35,289 bases of DNA. Source: Roseburia sp. Lineage in GTDB: Bacteria > Bacillota > Clostridia > Lachnospirales > Lachnospiraceae. Positions 12,103-20,196 of the stretch are shown here, piece by piece. The stretch is from the NCBI GenBank assembly GCA_023662875.1, contig JAMPIG010000035.1:1-35289 (forward strand), written 5' to 3'. The notes beneath the pieces are model-generated. The model did not search any database. It was given only the letters and a program-made list of their open reading frames with translations, and was not told the origin of the DNA. The first letter of the stretch is position 1. The number at the start of each line of letters is the position of its first letter. The position numbers were made by a program, and so were the translations under genes.

Positions 12103-12901
12103 GTGGTCGATCGCGGAGTGGATTATCGGCTTTTTCCCGCCCCATTCTAGTTACCTGGAGCCCTTTTTCGGGAGCGGAGAGGTACTTTTCAGGAAGCCGC
12201 GCTCCCCGATCGAAACGGTCAATGACCTGGACGGGGAAGTGGTCAACCTGTTCCGGTGGATCCGGGAGGATCCGGAGAAGCTGGCCCATGAAATTTATTA
12301 TATTCCCTATGCCAGACAGGTCTATGAAGAAAGTTACGGGGAGCCGCCGGGGGACAGCCTGCAGCAGGCGGTTCGTTTTGCCATCCGGCTGCAAATGGGA
12401 TACGGATACCGTACCAATGGGGAGAGAGTGGGCTGGAAAAGAGATATACAGGGGAGGGAAGCCGCCTATGCCGCCCGGGACTGGCGCAGCCTGCCGGAGC
12501 GGCTCCTGGAGGCGGCGGAACGGCTCCGGGGCGTGCAGATCGAGAACCGGCCGGCGGTAGAGTTAATCCGGGAATATCATTCCGAGAAGGTACTGCTTTA
12601 TTTGGATCCGCCGTATATGCCGCAGACCCGTTACAGGAAGCAGTACCGGCATGAAATGTTTACGGAGGAGAGCCATGAGGAGCTGCTGGCAGCAGCCCTG
12701 CAGCATAAGGGGCCGGTTTTAATCAGCGGGTATGATTCGGACTTATACAGGAGGATGCTGCGTGGCTGGAGGCGGGAAGAAACCATCGGGCACAACCAGA
12801 GGGGCGGGAAACGGAAGGAAGTACTGTGGATGAATTTTGAAAGCTGCAGGCAGATCAGCCTGCAGGAGATCGCGGTGCAGGGACAGGAAGGCGGCTTATA
12901 A
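12071..12901 (+). CDS. dam: DNA adenine methylase (Dam/DpnIIA-like)
   Basis: A 276-residue protein; ATG 12071 follows GGAAGAGG. KYPGSK (6-11) and EPFFGSG (30-36) form the S-adenosylmethionine pocket, and DPPY (179-182) is the catalytic motif IV; the order is that of alpha-class N6-adenine methylases such as M.DpnIIA and Dam. Such enzymes commonly methylate GATC. In a phage it would protect the genome from host restriction or tune regulation. No restriction partner lies nearby, so it is an orphan methylase. Length and motifs are complete. Confidence 0.9.
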   Translation: MKAILKYPGSKWSIAEWIIGFFPPHSSYLEPFFGSGEVLFRKPRSPIETVNDLDGEVVNLFRWIREDPEKLAHEIYYIPYARQVYEESYGEPPGDSLQQAVRFAIRLQMGYGYRTNGERVGWKRDIQGREAAYAARDWRSLPERLLEAAERLRGVQIENRPAVELIREYHSEKVLLYLDPPYMPQTRYRKQYRHEMFTEESHEELLAAALQHKGPVLISGYDSDLYRRMLRGWRREETIGHNQRGGKRKEVLWMNFESCRQISLQEIAVQGQEGGL

Positions 12902-12922
12902 AAGGGCAGGAAGGAATGGAGA

Positions 12923-13891
12923 ATGGGCTGTGTGGATGAAATCATAAAAAGATTGGCAATAGGCGGGGAATGGGATGAAACCAGGCTCAGGATCGTCCTG
13001 AACGATTACGATATCACAAAGAGGACAACCGAATTAGTAATCGCGGGTTCAAGCGAATGGCAGAAGGCGGTACAGATGTTCCTTGTCACGAAGAAGGTAG
13101 AGGGATGTACGGAAAAGACAATCCGGTACTACAAGGGAACCCTTCGGAAATTTTTCCACGAGATCGGCATGGAATTAAAGGAGATTGACGCTGACCAGGT
13201 TAAGTATTATCTGGCAATCCGTGCGTCCCGGGACAAATTAAGTAAAACGTCCCAGGATAACGAACTCCGGGTGCTGAAAAGCTTTTTCAAATGGTGTATG
13301 AATGACGAATACATCATCAAGGATCCGACTGCGAACATAAAGGCTGTAAAAAAGGAAAAGAGGATCAAAAAAACTTTTACGGAGACAGAACTTGAGCTGA
13401 TCCGGAAAAACACGAAAACGATCCGTGACCGTGCAATTGTGGAGGTATTGTATTCCACGGGGGTACGGGTCAGCGAATTATGTGGAATAAACCGGCAGGA
13501 TATAAACGGGGATGAGATACTTGTTTTCGGAAAAGGGGAAAAGGAGCGTGTTGTTTTTCTGAATGCCAGGGCAAAGCTTGCGTTAAAAGAGTATCTGGAA
13601 AGCCGGACAGACGAAAACGAAGCCTTGTTTGTTGCGGAAAGGGCCCCGCATGAACGCTTGGAAGCGGGAGGGGTAGAAGTAATGATCCGGGAAACGGGAG
13701 AGCGGGCAGGGATCCATAAATGCCATCCACACCGATTCCGGCGGACAGCGGCGACCATCGCTTTAAACCGGGGTATGCCGATCGAACAGGTGCAGAAAAT
13801 GCTGGGCCATGAGGACATCGGGACGACAACTATATATGCGAGGAGCGAGGAGGAAAATGTCAAAGCAAACCATAGAAAATACGTTGTCTAA
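12923..13891 (+). CDS. Tyrosine recombinase (XerC/XerD-like)
   Basis: A 322-residue protein from ATG 12923. Residues about 43-130 form the SAM-like DNA-binding domain, and the catalytic domain contains R182 (TGVRVSEL), K204 (GKGEKERV), H270-x-x-R273 (HPHRFRRTAA), H296 (LGHEDIGTT) and Y305. All catalytic residues are present. It has no signs of an integrase arm-binding domain at the N-terminus, and no att-like repeat was found beside it. Located between replication and packaging genes, it may resolve genome dimers, act as an integrase displaced from the usual end, or invert a segment. Its last 35 bases overlap the next gene. Confidence 0.9.
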   Translation: MGCVDEIIKRLAIGGEWDETRLRIVLNDYDITKRTTELVIAGSSEWQKAVQMFLVTKKVEGCTEKTIRYYKGTLRKFFHEIGMELKEIDADQVKYYLAIRASRDKLSKTSQDNELRVLKSFFKWCMNDEYIIKDPTANIKAVKKEKRIKKTFTETELELIRKNTKTIRDRAIVEVLYSTGVRVSELCGINRQDINGDEILVFGKGEKERVVFLNARAKLALKEYLESRTDENEALFVAERAPHERLEAGGVEVMIRETGERAGIHKCHPHRFRRTAATIALNRGMPIEQVQKMLGHEDIGTTTIYARSEEENVKANHRKYVV

Positions 13892-14525
13892 AATAAACAG
13901 GCTGCTGGGGATAAGCGAAAGCTACAAAGCGCCAGAGCGGATCATGGAGATCCTGGGAGATCGGGAAACTTACCAGAAGGTATTTCGGGAGTTTCTGATC
14001 GAATTTCAATACAATCTGGGATATGAGTGGTTTTTGGAATATTTCGAGGACGAACACGCCGACCGGAAAGGTCGGAAGCAGGACTTTACCCCGGCGGGTA
14101 TTTCTGAGCTTCTGGCGCAGATGCAGGGGAAGGAGCCGCAATACGGCATTATCTACGAACCGGCGGCAGGGACGGGAAGCACGGTCATCTCCCATTGGAA
14201 GCTGGAGTGTGCAAAGCATAGGTTCCCATGGGACTATGACCCGGATCACTATCTGTATATCTGTGAAGAGCTGAGCGAAAGGACGGTGCCCTTTCTGCTC
14301 TTTAATCTGATGATCCGTGGGATAAACGCGGTTGTCATCCATGGGGACACACTGACGCGGGAGGCAAGGGAAGTTTATCATTGCGATAACAGGGGGGGAA
14401 TGATGTGTTTTTCGAAGCTGCGGAGGCTGCCGCATACCGCAAGAATAGAGGAACTGTTCCAGATAAAATTCATAGAAAAGGTACAAGGAGGAGCAGATGA
14501 GCAGAATTTTACCGGTTCTTTTTAA
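13857..14525 (+). CDS. N6-methylase-like protein, apparently without catalytic motif
   Basis: A 222-residue protein from ATG 13857 after GGAGGAAA. The segment YEPAAGTGSTVISHW is a SAM-binding motif I as in HsdM-type methylases, preceded by QDFTPAGISELLAQM, which matches the HsdM 'TP..i..lm' region. The motif IV (N/D)PPY/F expected about 100 residues later is absent; the region reads VIHGDTLTREAREVYHCDN. Proteins like this are frequent in Firmicutes phages. It may be a SAM-binding regulator rather than an active enzyme. Both ends overlap neighbouring genes. Confidence 0.7.
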   Translation: MSKQTIENTLSKINRLLGISESYKAPERIMEILGDRETYQKVFREFLIEFQYNLGYEWFLEYFEDEHADRKGRKQDFTPAGISELLAQMQGKEPQYGIIYEPAAGTGSTVISHWKLECAKHRFPWDYDPDHYLYICEELSERTVPFLLFNLMIRGINAVVIHGDTLTREAREVYHCDNRGGMMCFSKLRRLPHTARIEELFQIKFIEKVQGGADEQNFTGSF

Positions 14526-15201
14526 CACAGAGATGGTACAGGCGATTTTAGGGGGCCGGAAGACAGTGACGCGGCGGATTGTCAAGCCGCAGCCGATCGA
14601 GCGCATTGCGTATGCCGTTGCCGGATATCAGCATGGTACTTGGGGATATCCGGACAAAAATGCATGGGAGAGCTGGGGAGAAGGGTTCAAGCAGGGTGAG
14701 AATCTGACCGAGGAAGAGAGAAAAAAGCGGTGGGTGCCGCCGTACCAGACGGGGGATACCCTGTATGTGCGGGAGACCTGGTATTACGAACATTTTTATG
14801 AAAGCGAAAAAGAGAAATCTGATTTGCCATCCGGGAGGCGGTCATGGAGATATGTGTATAAGGCTGACGAACCCGATTATCCCGTTATCCCAGGGAGGTG
14901 GCGTCCCTCCATCCACATGCCGAAGGAAGCGGCCCGGCTCTGGCTGAAGGTCAAGCGTGTGAGGGTGGAGCGGCTGCAGGATATGAAATTTGAGGATTGT
15001 CTTGCGGAGGGAGCCTTCGTGTATCTTGCCGCAGATGGAAGTTTTAACAGGGATGTTGTAGAACCAGAAGCCAAAAGAAAATTTAGACAACTTTGGAATT
15101 CCACCATCAAAAAATCAGACATTGCTCTTTACGGCTGGGATGCTAGCCCTTGGGTATGGGTGATCGAATTTGAGCGGTGCGGGAAGCCGGGAAGCGAGTG
15201 A
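14497..15201 (+). CDS. ASCH/PUA-like phage protein
   Basis: A 234-residue protein from ATG 14497 after AAGGAGGAG. The sequence features VLFNTEMVQAILGGRKTVTR, the central GDTLYVRETW, WRPSIHMPKEAARLWLKVK and C-terminal SPWVWVIEFER define a common phage family with an ASCH/PUA-like fold. Its role is unsettled; RNA or modified-base binding is suggested from the fold. It sits just before the late regulator, the usual position. Confidence in the family is good, in the function low. Confidence 0.75.
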   Translation: MSRILPVLFNTEMVQAILGGRKTVTRRIVKPQPIERIAYAVAGYQHGTWGYPDKNAWESWGEGFKQGENLTEEERKKRWVPPYQTGDTLYVRETWYYEHFYESEKEKSDLPSGRRSWRYVYKADEPDYPVIPGRWRPSIHMPKEAARLWLKVKRVRVERLQDMKFEDCLAEGAFVYLAADGSFNRDVVEPEAKRKFRQLWNSTIKKSDIALYGWDASPWVWVIEFERCGKPGSE

Positions 15202-15205
15202 TAGC

Positions 15206-15766
15206 ATGGCAAGCGCAGAGGAGACGAAACGGTTCAAAGCAAAGCAGCTGCGGTATAAAAAGCCGATTGCAAAAGGGCTGAACCTGGAGGATATCCAAAA
15301 TAGATTGTGGGAAATCCAGGACGCGCGCGAGGAGAAAAAGAGAATGGAAAAGCAAATCCTGCAGGACTACATAGACGCCTGCGAACTGGTGGAGGAAACG
15401 GAGAAGGAAATCCGCAGACTGTCGCAGAAAAAGAAAACTATTATCCAGACCAATGTAAAAGGCTCCTCCCACGAGTTTCCGTATACGGAGCAGCATTTCA
15501 AGGTGCAGGGGAAAATCTTTACCGTCCAGGACGACAGCCGTCTGCGGCAGGAAGAAAAAGTCCTGATCCAGAGAAAGGAGAACGCGGAGCGGATCAAGGT
15601 ACAGGTGGAAGAATGGCTGTTGACGATTCCGGCGCGGATGCAGCGGATTGTGAAGTACCGGTATCTGGAGGGTCTATCCTGGGAGCGGGTAGCGGTTAAG
15701 ATGGGCAGACAGGTAACGGCGGACAGTGTAAGAAAGGAATTGGAAAGATTTTTTGAAAAAAAGTAA
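15206..15766 (+). CDS. Sigma region 4-like late transcription regulator
   Basis: A 186-residue protein from ATG 15206. The N-terminal two thirds are coiled coil (about 35-85 and 115-140). The C-terminus, RMQRIVKYRYLEGLSWERVA and the following helix, is a sigma-70 region 4-type helix-turn-helix. Proteins of this ArpU/sigma-like class lie just before the packaging genes in Firmicutes phages and switch on late transcription. The three TGTCCG repeats starting five bases after its stop are its likely target. Function is inferred from position and fold. Confidence 0.75.
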   Translation: MASAEETKRFKAKQLRYKKPIAKGLNLEDIQNRLWEIQDAREEKKRMEKQILQDYIDACELVEETEKEIRRLSQKKKTIIQTNVKGSSHEFPYTEQHFKVQGKIFTVQDDSRLRQEEKVLIQRKENAERIKVQVEEWLLTIPARMQRIVKYRYLEGLSWERVAVKMGRQVTADSVRKELERFFEKK

Positions 15767-15770
15767 AGTT

Positions 15771-15812
15771 TGTCCGTTTTGTCCGCAATGTCCGTTTTCG
15801 ATGTGGTAATAT
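15771..15812 (+). promoter_or_regulatory. Putative late promoter with three phased TGTCCG repeats
   Basis: TGTCCG occurs at 15771, 15780 and 15789, exactly 9 bases apart, and TAATAT (15807-15812) follows after 12 bases as a -10 box. There is no good -35 box, and the third repeat lies where it would be, as expected for an activator-dependent promoter. It directly follows the sigma-like regulator and precedes the HNH/terminase genes. Confidence 0.6.
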
Positions 15813-15843
15813 GGTATCAAGTCGAAGAAGGCATAGACAAAAA

Positions 15844-15883
15844 AGCAGCGACCGCCGGCATCCCGCCGCGGGTCGCTGCTTTT
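15844..15883 (+). terminator. Strong hairpin with short T-run between late promoter and HNH gene
   Basis: AGCAGCGACC (15844-15853) pairs with GGTCGCTGCT (15871-15880), and TTTT follows. AAAA before the stem pairs with the T-run, so it could act in either direction. Placed downstream of the putative late promoter, it could be a site of antitermination. Confidence 0.6.
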
Positions 15884-15900
15884 GTGATGGAGGGATCCAA

Positions 15901-16200
15901 GTGGAGAAAGAGAAACTAACCTGGCTCCGGTCGCTCATAGCGAAAAATAATCTGCATGATTTTTATTCCTCGGCGGAGTGGCAGGCGCTGGCGGCCATGG
16001 CAAGGGACAGACAGCATAACGAGTGTCAGAGATGCAGGGCGAAAGGCTTTTACAGTCCTTGCGAGATTGTGCATCACAGGAAGCATGTGAAGAGCAATCC
16101 TGAGCTGGCGCTGTCGATCGAAAATCTGGAGTGCCTTTGCAGGAATTGTCACGAAGAGGAACATAAACCAAAGAAATACAGCAACGAGGAGCGGTGGTAG
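15901..16200 (+). CDS. Phage HNH endonuclease (packaging-associated)
   Basis: A 99-residue protein starting at GTG 15901 after GGAGGG. ECQRCRAKGFYSPCEIVHHRK, then NLECLCRNCHEEEHK, gives the zinc-binding CxxC...CxxC and the HH...N...H catalytic pattern of the HNH family. In HK97-type phages this small nuclease is encoded beside the terminase genes and is needed with the large terminase to cut cos ends. The context here (cos-like DNA, P27, terminase) agrees fully. Confidence 0.85.
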   Translation: MEKEKLTWLRSLIAKNNLHDFYSSAEWQALAAMARDRQHNECQRCRAKGFYSPCEIVHHRKHVKSNPELALSIENLECLCRNCHEEEHKPKKYSNEERW

Positions 16201-16364
16201 GATACCCCCGGTGGAAAAAAGGCAAAAATCCGGAGGGTGGGTAGACCGCCCCCCATGCTCGACAGTTCTTCTCTCGCGCGCACGCGCGAGAAAAAATTGA
16301 CGCTTGACGGGAAGGAGCAGAGGCCATATTTTACGCGCCGCCCTAAAAGGGAGGGGGAGGAGAC
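16201..16364. other. Probable cos region
   Basis: This 164-base gap between HNH and small terminase is rich in G/C tracts (ACCCCCGG, GGTGGGTAGACCGCCCCCC), a layout I associate with cohesive-end sites of HK97-type Firmicutes phages. It contains a perfect hairpin, TCTCGCGCG (16272-16280) against CGCGCGAGA (16283-16291), followed by six A. The exact nick positions cannot be read from the sequence. No gene is supported here. Confidence 0.5.
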
Positions 16365-16670
16365 ATGAAGCAAGCGGACATCAAGAAGGGACTGATAAAC
16401 CAGCTGGAGAAGAAAGGCGCAAAAACCGCCCACTTTTTGTCTCTGGTGGAGGACTATATGTTCCTGCATGGTCAGGTACAGAAGATGAAGACAAGTATCC
16501 GGCAAAAGGGAATGGAATACGAGGCAGTCTCCGCCGCGGGGAAGACTTATCAGAAGGAAAACCCGGCGGCAAAAAATATTATCCTGTACAACAGACAGAT
16601 GCTGGCAATTTTAAAGGAGCTGGGGCTGAGTACGGACGGTTTGGCGGATGATGAGGATGACGAATTGTAA
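16365..16670 (+). CDS. terS: Terminase small subunit (P27 family)
   Basis: A 101-residue protein from ATG 16365 after GGGGGAGGAGAC. The sequence KQADIKKGLINQLEKKGAKT followed by HFLSLVEDYMFL and the acidic end (ADDEDDEL) is the P27-like small terminase pattern. It recognises the packaging site and loads the large subunit. The adjacent upstream DNA is the likely cos. It overlaps the start of the large subunit by about 20 bases. Confidence 0.85.
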   Translation: MKQADIKKGLINQLEKKGAKTAHFLSLVEDYMFLHGQVQKMKTSIRQKGMEYEAVSAAGKTYQKENPAAKNIILYNRQMLAILKELGLSTDGLADDEDDEL

Positions 16671-18303
16671 GGAAATCGACGAGTATATGGAGATCGTGCG
16701 GAAGGGGACGTTTCCGTGCTGTAAAGAACAGAAACAGTTGTGCCGCTTCGTAGAGAAAACCTTCCGGAAGGAACGGCTGACGATAGATCGGGATCAGCTG
16801 GAGAGATACATGGCGCTGCAGAAGTATTTCGAGTATGAGCTGTTTCCCTGGGAGAAGTTTCTGTTTGCCCTGCATAACTGCGTATACGACGGGAAAGGGA
16901 TGCTCCGCTGGCCGGATCTGCTCGCCATGATCGGGAGGGGAGCCGGAAAGAACGGATATCTCGCGTTTGAGGACTTTGCCCTGTTGACGCCGGTAAACGG
17001 AATCCGGGAGTACAATATCGATATCTTTGCCAACAGCGAGGATCAGGCGAAGATGACCTTCCTGGATATTTACGGGGTACTGGAAAACAACAAGGCGAAG
17101 ATGTCGAAGCATTTCAAGTGGAACCTGGAGGAGATCAGGAATCTGAAGACCAATTCCACGCTGCGCTTCCGGACGTCGAATCCGAAGACGAAGGACGGGG
17201 GTCGCCCTGGGAAGGTGGACTTTGACGAGTATCATCAGTACGAGGATTATAAGACCATAGAGGTCGCAAAGACAGGCCTGGGAAAGAAAGAATGTCCCAG
17301 GACGACGATCGTTACTACAAACGGCAACGTCCGGGACGGCCCGTTAGACCACATCCTGAGCAGGGCGGAGGGGATCCTCGCGGGGGATGTGCCGGATAAC
17401 GGCCTTTTACCGTTTATCTGCCGATTGGATGACAAAAAAGAGGTGGATGACAAACGGATGTGGCATAAAGCAAACCCTTCCCTGCGGTATTTCCCCACCC
17501 TGCAGAACCAGATGGAGCGGGAATACGCCGACTATGTGCTGGATAACCTGGGAAACAGTTCCTTTATGACGAAGCGGATGAACCGTCCGATGGGAGAAAT
17601 CGAAGACGGGGTGACGGATTGGGAGAACATTGCCGCTACCGCAAGGGAAATCCCCTGTTTAAAGGGGCGTTCCGGGATTGGAGGGATGGACTATGCGAAG
17701 ACGAACGATTTTGTAGCGGCAGGCGTTCTGTTCGAAATGGAGAATTACTGGTACTGGATTACTCATTCCTGGGTCTGCCGTCAGACAAAGGATTGGAGCC
17801 GGATCAAATTTCCCATCGAGGAGGCGGCGGCAAAGGGCTATCTGACCATCGTGAACGATGTGGAGGTGTCGGCGGAGCTGGTGGCGGAATGGTTCGCGGA
17901 GATGACAGGCAGCTACAACATTGTCCGAATCGCCTATGACGGCTTCCGGCATACCTGGGTGGAAAAAGCCCTGCGGAATGTGGGGTTTGACGCGGACAAG
18001 GACGGGAGGAACAACATCGCCCGGATCTATACGCGGGATATCATGAAGACAGCGCCGTTGATCTCCAGCCAGTTTGCAAACCGCAGGATTATATGGGGCG
18101 AGAACCCGCTGATGCGCTGGTATACCCAGAATACGAAACAGAAATTAGACGCCAGGGGGAATGTCTCTTACGAGAAGATAGAGCCGAAATCGAGGAAAAC
18201 GGACGGGTTTATGGCGCTTGTTGCCGCGGCGACCCAGATCAACGGCATACAGGGCTGGAATGATGTCCGGGAAGAGGAATATCTGGATGTATATACCTAC
18301 TGA
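16648..18303 (+). CDS. terL: Terminase large subunit (Terminase_1 type)
   Basis: A 551-residue protein; starts at ATG 16648, 16651 and 16657 are possible, none with a strong ribosome site, as is common for a coupled gene. The ATPase part has a Walker A variant IGRGAGKNGYL (about 94-104) and Walker B VDFDEYHQYEDY (about 189-200). The nuclease part begins GIGGMDYAKTNDFVAAG (first catalytic Asp). It drives DNA into the procapsid and cuts the genome. Full length for the family. Confidence 0.95.
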   Translation: MMRMTNCKEIDEYMEIVRKGTFPCCKEQKQLCRFVEKTFRKERLTIDRDQLERYMALQKYFEYELFPWEKFLFALHNCVYDGKGMLRWPDLLAMIGRGAGKNGYLAFEDFALLTPVNGIREYNIDIFANSEDQAKMTFLDIYGVLENNKAKMSKHFKWNLEEIRNLKTNSTLRFRTSNPKTKDGGRPGKVDFDEYHQYEDYKTIEVAKTGLGKKECPRTTIVTTNGNVRDGPLDHILSRAEGILAGDVPDNGLLPFICRLDDKKEVDDKRMWHKANPSLRYFPTLQNQMEREYADYVLDNLGNSSFMTKRMNRPMGEIEDGVTDWENIAATAREIPCLKGRSGIGGMDYAKTNDFVAAGVLFEMENYWYWITHSWVCRQTKDWSRIKFPIEEAAAKGYLTIVNDVEVSAELVAEWFAEMTGSYNIVRIAYDGFRHTWVEKALRNVGFDADKDGRNNIARIYTRDIMKTAPLISSQFANRRIIWGENPLMRWYTQNTKQKLDARGNVSYEKIEPKSRKTDGFMALVAAATQINGIQGWNDVREEEYLDVYTY

Positions 18304-18323
18304 CAAGAGGGAGGTGAGAAAGA

Positions 18324-19481
18324 ATGGGAAGTTTTACAAAATGGCTTTCGGAGCTGTTCGGGGCGGCGCGGGCGGAGGAGATAGAAGAGAACGGATACCG
18401 GCTGGAGGAGAGGGATACGCCGCTTCAGCTGGAAAGGATGGCGATCCAGTCGGCGGTGAGCCTGATTTCCGCGGCGGTGGGACAGTGCAGGTTCCGGACG
18501 TTTCTGGAGGGAGAGGAAAAGCAGCTGGAAGAATATTATCTCTGGAATTACTCGCCGAATGCCAACCAGAGCAGCACGCAGTTTCTGCAGGATTTTGTGG
18601 AAACTCTGGTGTACAACAACGAGGCGCTGATCGTAGAGAGGAGGGGAGAGCTGTTTTTAGCGGAGTCCTTTTCCTATCAGGAGGAGGGGTCGAAGGAGCT
18701 GACGTTTACCAATATCACGATCGGGAGCGAAAGCATATCGGACAAAAAGGCCGGGAACGTGCTGTTTTTCCGGCTGGGCAATACGGATATCCGGCCGCTG
18801 CTGTCAAATCTCTGTCATCAGTACGAATCGCTGATCCAAAAGGCCGTAAACAGCTATGAGCGCGGAGCGGCGGATAAGGGGATCCTGAATATTGACACCC
18901 TGAAGCGTGGAAAGGTCGAGGATGAAGAGCAGTACAGAAGGGATCTGATGGACGGCAGATTTAAAAAATTTTTCAGCTCCCAGAACGCGGTGCTGCCTTT
19001 ATATGACGGATATACCTATACGCCGCACAAAAGGGAGCTGAGGAACACGTCGGAGCTGAACGACGTAAAAAACATGAGCGACGAGATCTATAACCGGGTA
19101 GGACAGGCGTTCCGGATCCCTCCGGCTTTCCTGCGGGGAGAGACGGCGCAGAGCGGGGACGGGATGGATCAGTTTATCCGGATGTGCGTCAGGCCGATCT
19201 GCAACATGCTGGAGGAGGAAATCACCAGGAAGCGCTACGGGATAAAGGAGTTTCAAAAGGGCTCCTTTGTGGCGGTGGATATGTCCCTGCTGGAGATCAC
19301 AGGGATCTTCGCGTCGGCGGATAAGCTGGATAAGATCATCGGCTGCGGGATCTTAAGTATCGACGAGGTTCGGGCAAAGACCGGCGAAGCCGCCCTGAAT
19401 ACGCCGGAGGCGCAGAAACACTTTATCACAAAAAATTACGGCGAAGTAGAGACCGGGGAAGGGGAACAGAATGAGGAATAA
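18324..19481 (+). CDS. Portal protein (HK97 type)
   Basis: A 385-residue protein from ATG 18324 after GGGAGGTGAG. Features of the HK97 portal family: AIQSAVSLISAAVGQCRF near the start, a middle NNEALIVERRGE, and IYNRVGQAFRIPPAFLRGET, a hallmark segment around 250-275. It forms the dodecameric ring through which DNA passes. It overlaps the protease gene by 11 bases. Confidence 0.95.
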   Translation: MGSFTKWLSELFGAARAEEIEENGYRLEERDTPLQLERMAIQSAVSLISAAVGQCRFRTFLEGEEKQLEEYYLWNYSPNANQSSTQFLQDFVETLVYNNEALIVERRGELFLAESFSYQEEGSKELTFTNITIGSESISDKKAGNVLFFRLGNTDIRPLLSNLCHQYESLIQKAVNSYERGAADKGILNIDTLKRGKVEDEEQYRRDLMDGRFKKFFSSQNAVLPLYDGYTYTPHKRELRNTSELNDVKNMSDEIYNRVGQAFRIPPAFLRGETAQSGDGMDQFIRMCVRPICNMLEEEITRKRYGIKEFQKGSFVAVDMSLLEITGIFASADKLDKIIGCGILSIDEVRAKTGEAALNTPEAQKHFITKNYGEVETGEGEQNEE

Positions 19482-20184
19482 ATATTTCATGGCGGAGGAG
19501 AAGGGGGAAAACCTGAATATTACCATATACGGGGACATTACCTCCTGGGAGTGGCTGGAAAGCGACGTATCCAGCTACACCCTGTCGAAGCTGATCCAAA
19601 ACAGCGGCGCAAAGACGATCACCGTTTCCATCAACAGCTACGGCGGGGAGGTTTCGGAGGGCCTTGCGATCTACAACGCGCTGCGGAGCCATCCGGCGCA
19701 TGTCGTTACGGTGTGCGACGGGTTTGCCTGCTCGGCGGCATCGGTGGTCTTTATGGCCGGGGATGAGCGGATTATGAATGAGGCCAGCCTGCTCATGATC
19801 CATAATGCGTGGACTTATGCCAGCGGGAGCGCGGAGGAGCTGCGGAAGCAGGCGGACGATCTGGATGTAATCTCGCAGACGGCGGCAAAGACCTATCTGA
19901 CGCATATCAACATCTCCGAGGAGGAGCTGCAGACAATGCTGACGGAGGAGGCCTGGATCACACCGGAGGACGCGATTGCCAAGGGATTCGCCACAGCGGT
20001 CAGGGAGGAAAACGTAAGCGCAAGGCAGCAGTATTCCGCAAAGCGGAAAATCATCAGGCAATTAGTGGAAGGAAAAAGCGTGGAAGGCGGAGAGGGACAG
20101 CCTGCGGCAGCAGGCGGGACAGATATTCCCGAAGAGCCGGAAAGCGGGTTCCGGAAGCTTTTTGATAAATTTCATGCCGAATAA
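19471..20184 (+). CDS. Head maturation protease (ClpP-like)
   Basis: A 237-residue protein from ATG 19471. It has the ClpP fold motifs: ITIYGDITSWEW, SINSYGGEVSEG (GG at 58-59), the nucleophile S88 in DGFACSAASVVFMAG and H111 in LLMIHNAWT. It cleaves the capsid protein delta domain during head maturation. The C-terminal 40 residues are a flexible acidic tail that may help scaffolding. Confidence 0.93.
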   Translation: MRNKYFMAEEKGENLNITIYGDITSWEWLESDVSSYTLSKLIQNSGAKTITVSINSYGGEVSEGLAIYNALRSHPAHVVTVCDGFACSAASVVFMAGDERIMNEASLLMIHNAWTYASGSAEELRKQADDLDVISQTAAKTYLTHINISEEELQTMLTEEAWITPEDAIAKGFATAVREENVSARQQYSAKRKIIRQLVEGKSVEGGEGQPAAAGGTDIPEEPESGFRKLFDKFHAE

Positions 20185-20196
20185 GGAGGAAAAAAG

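Noticed and set aside
15803-15910. Short frame through the hairpin before the HNH gene (VIWYQVEEGIDKKAATAG...)
   Set aside because: It has no ribosome site at its GTG, coincides with the putative -10 box and is explained by the hairpin sequence.
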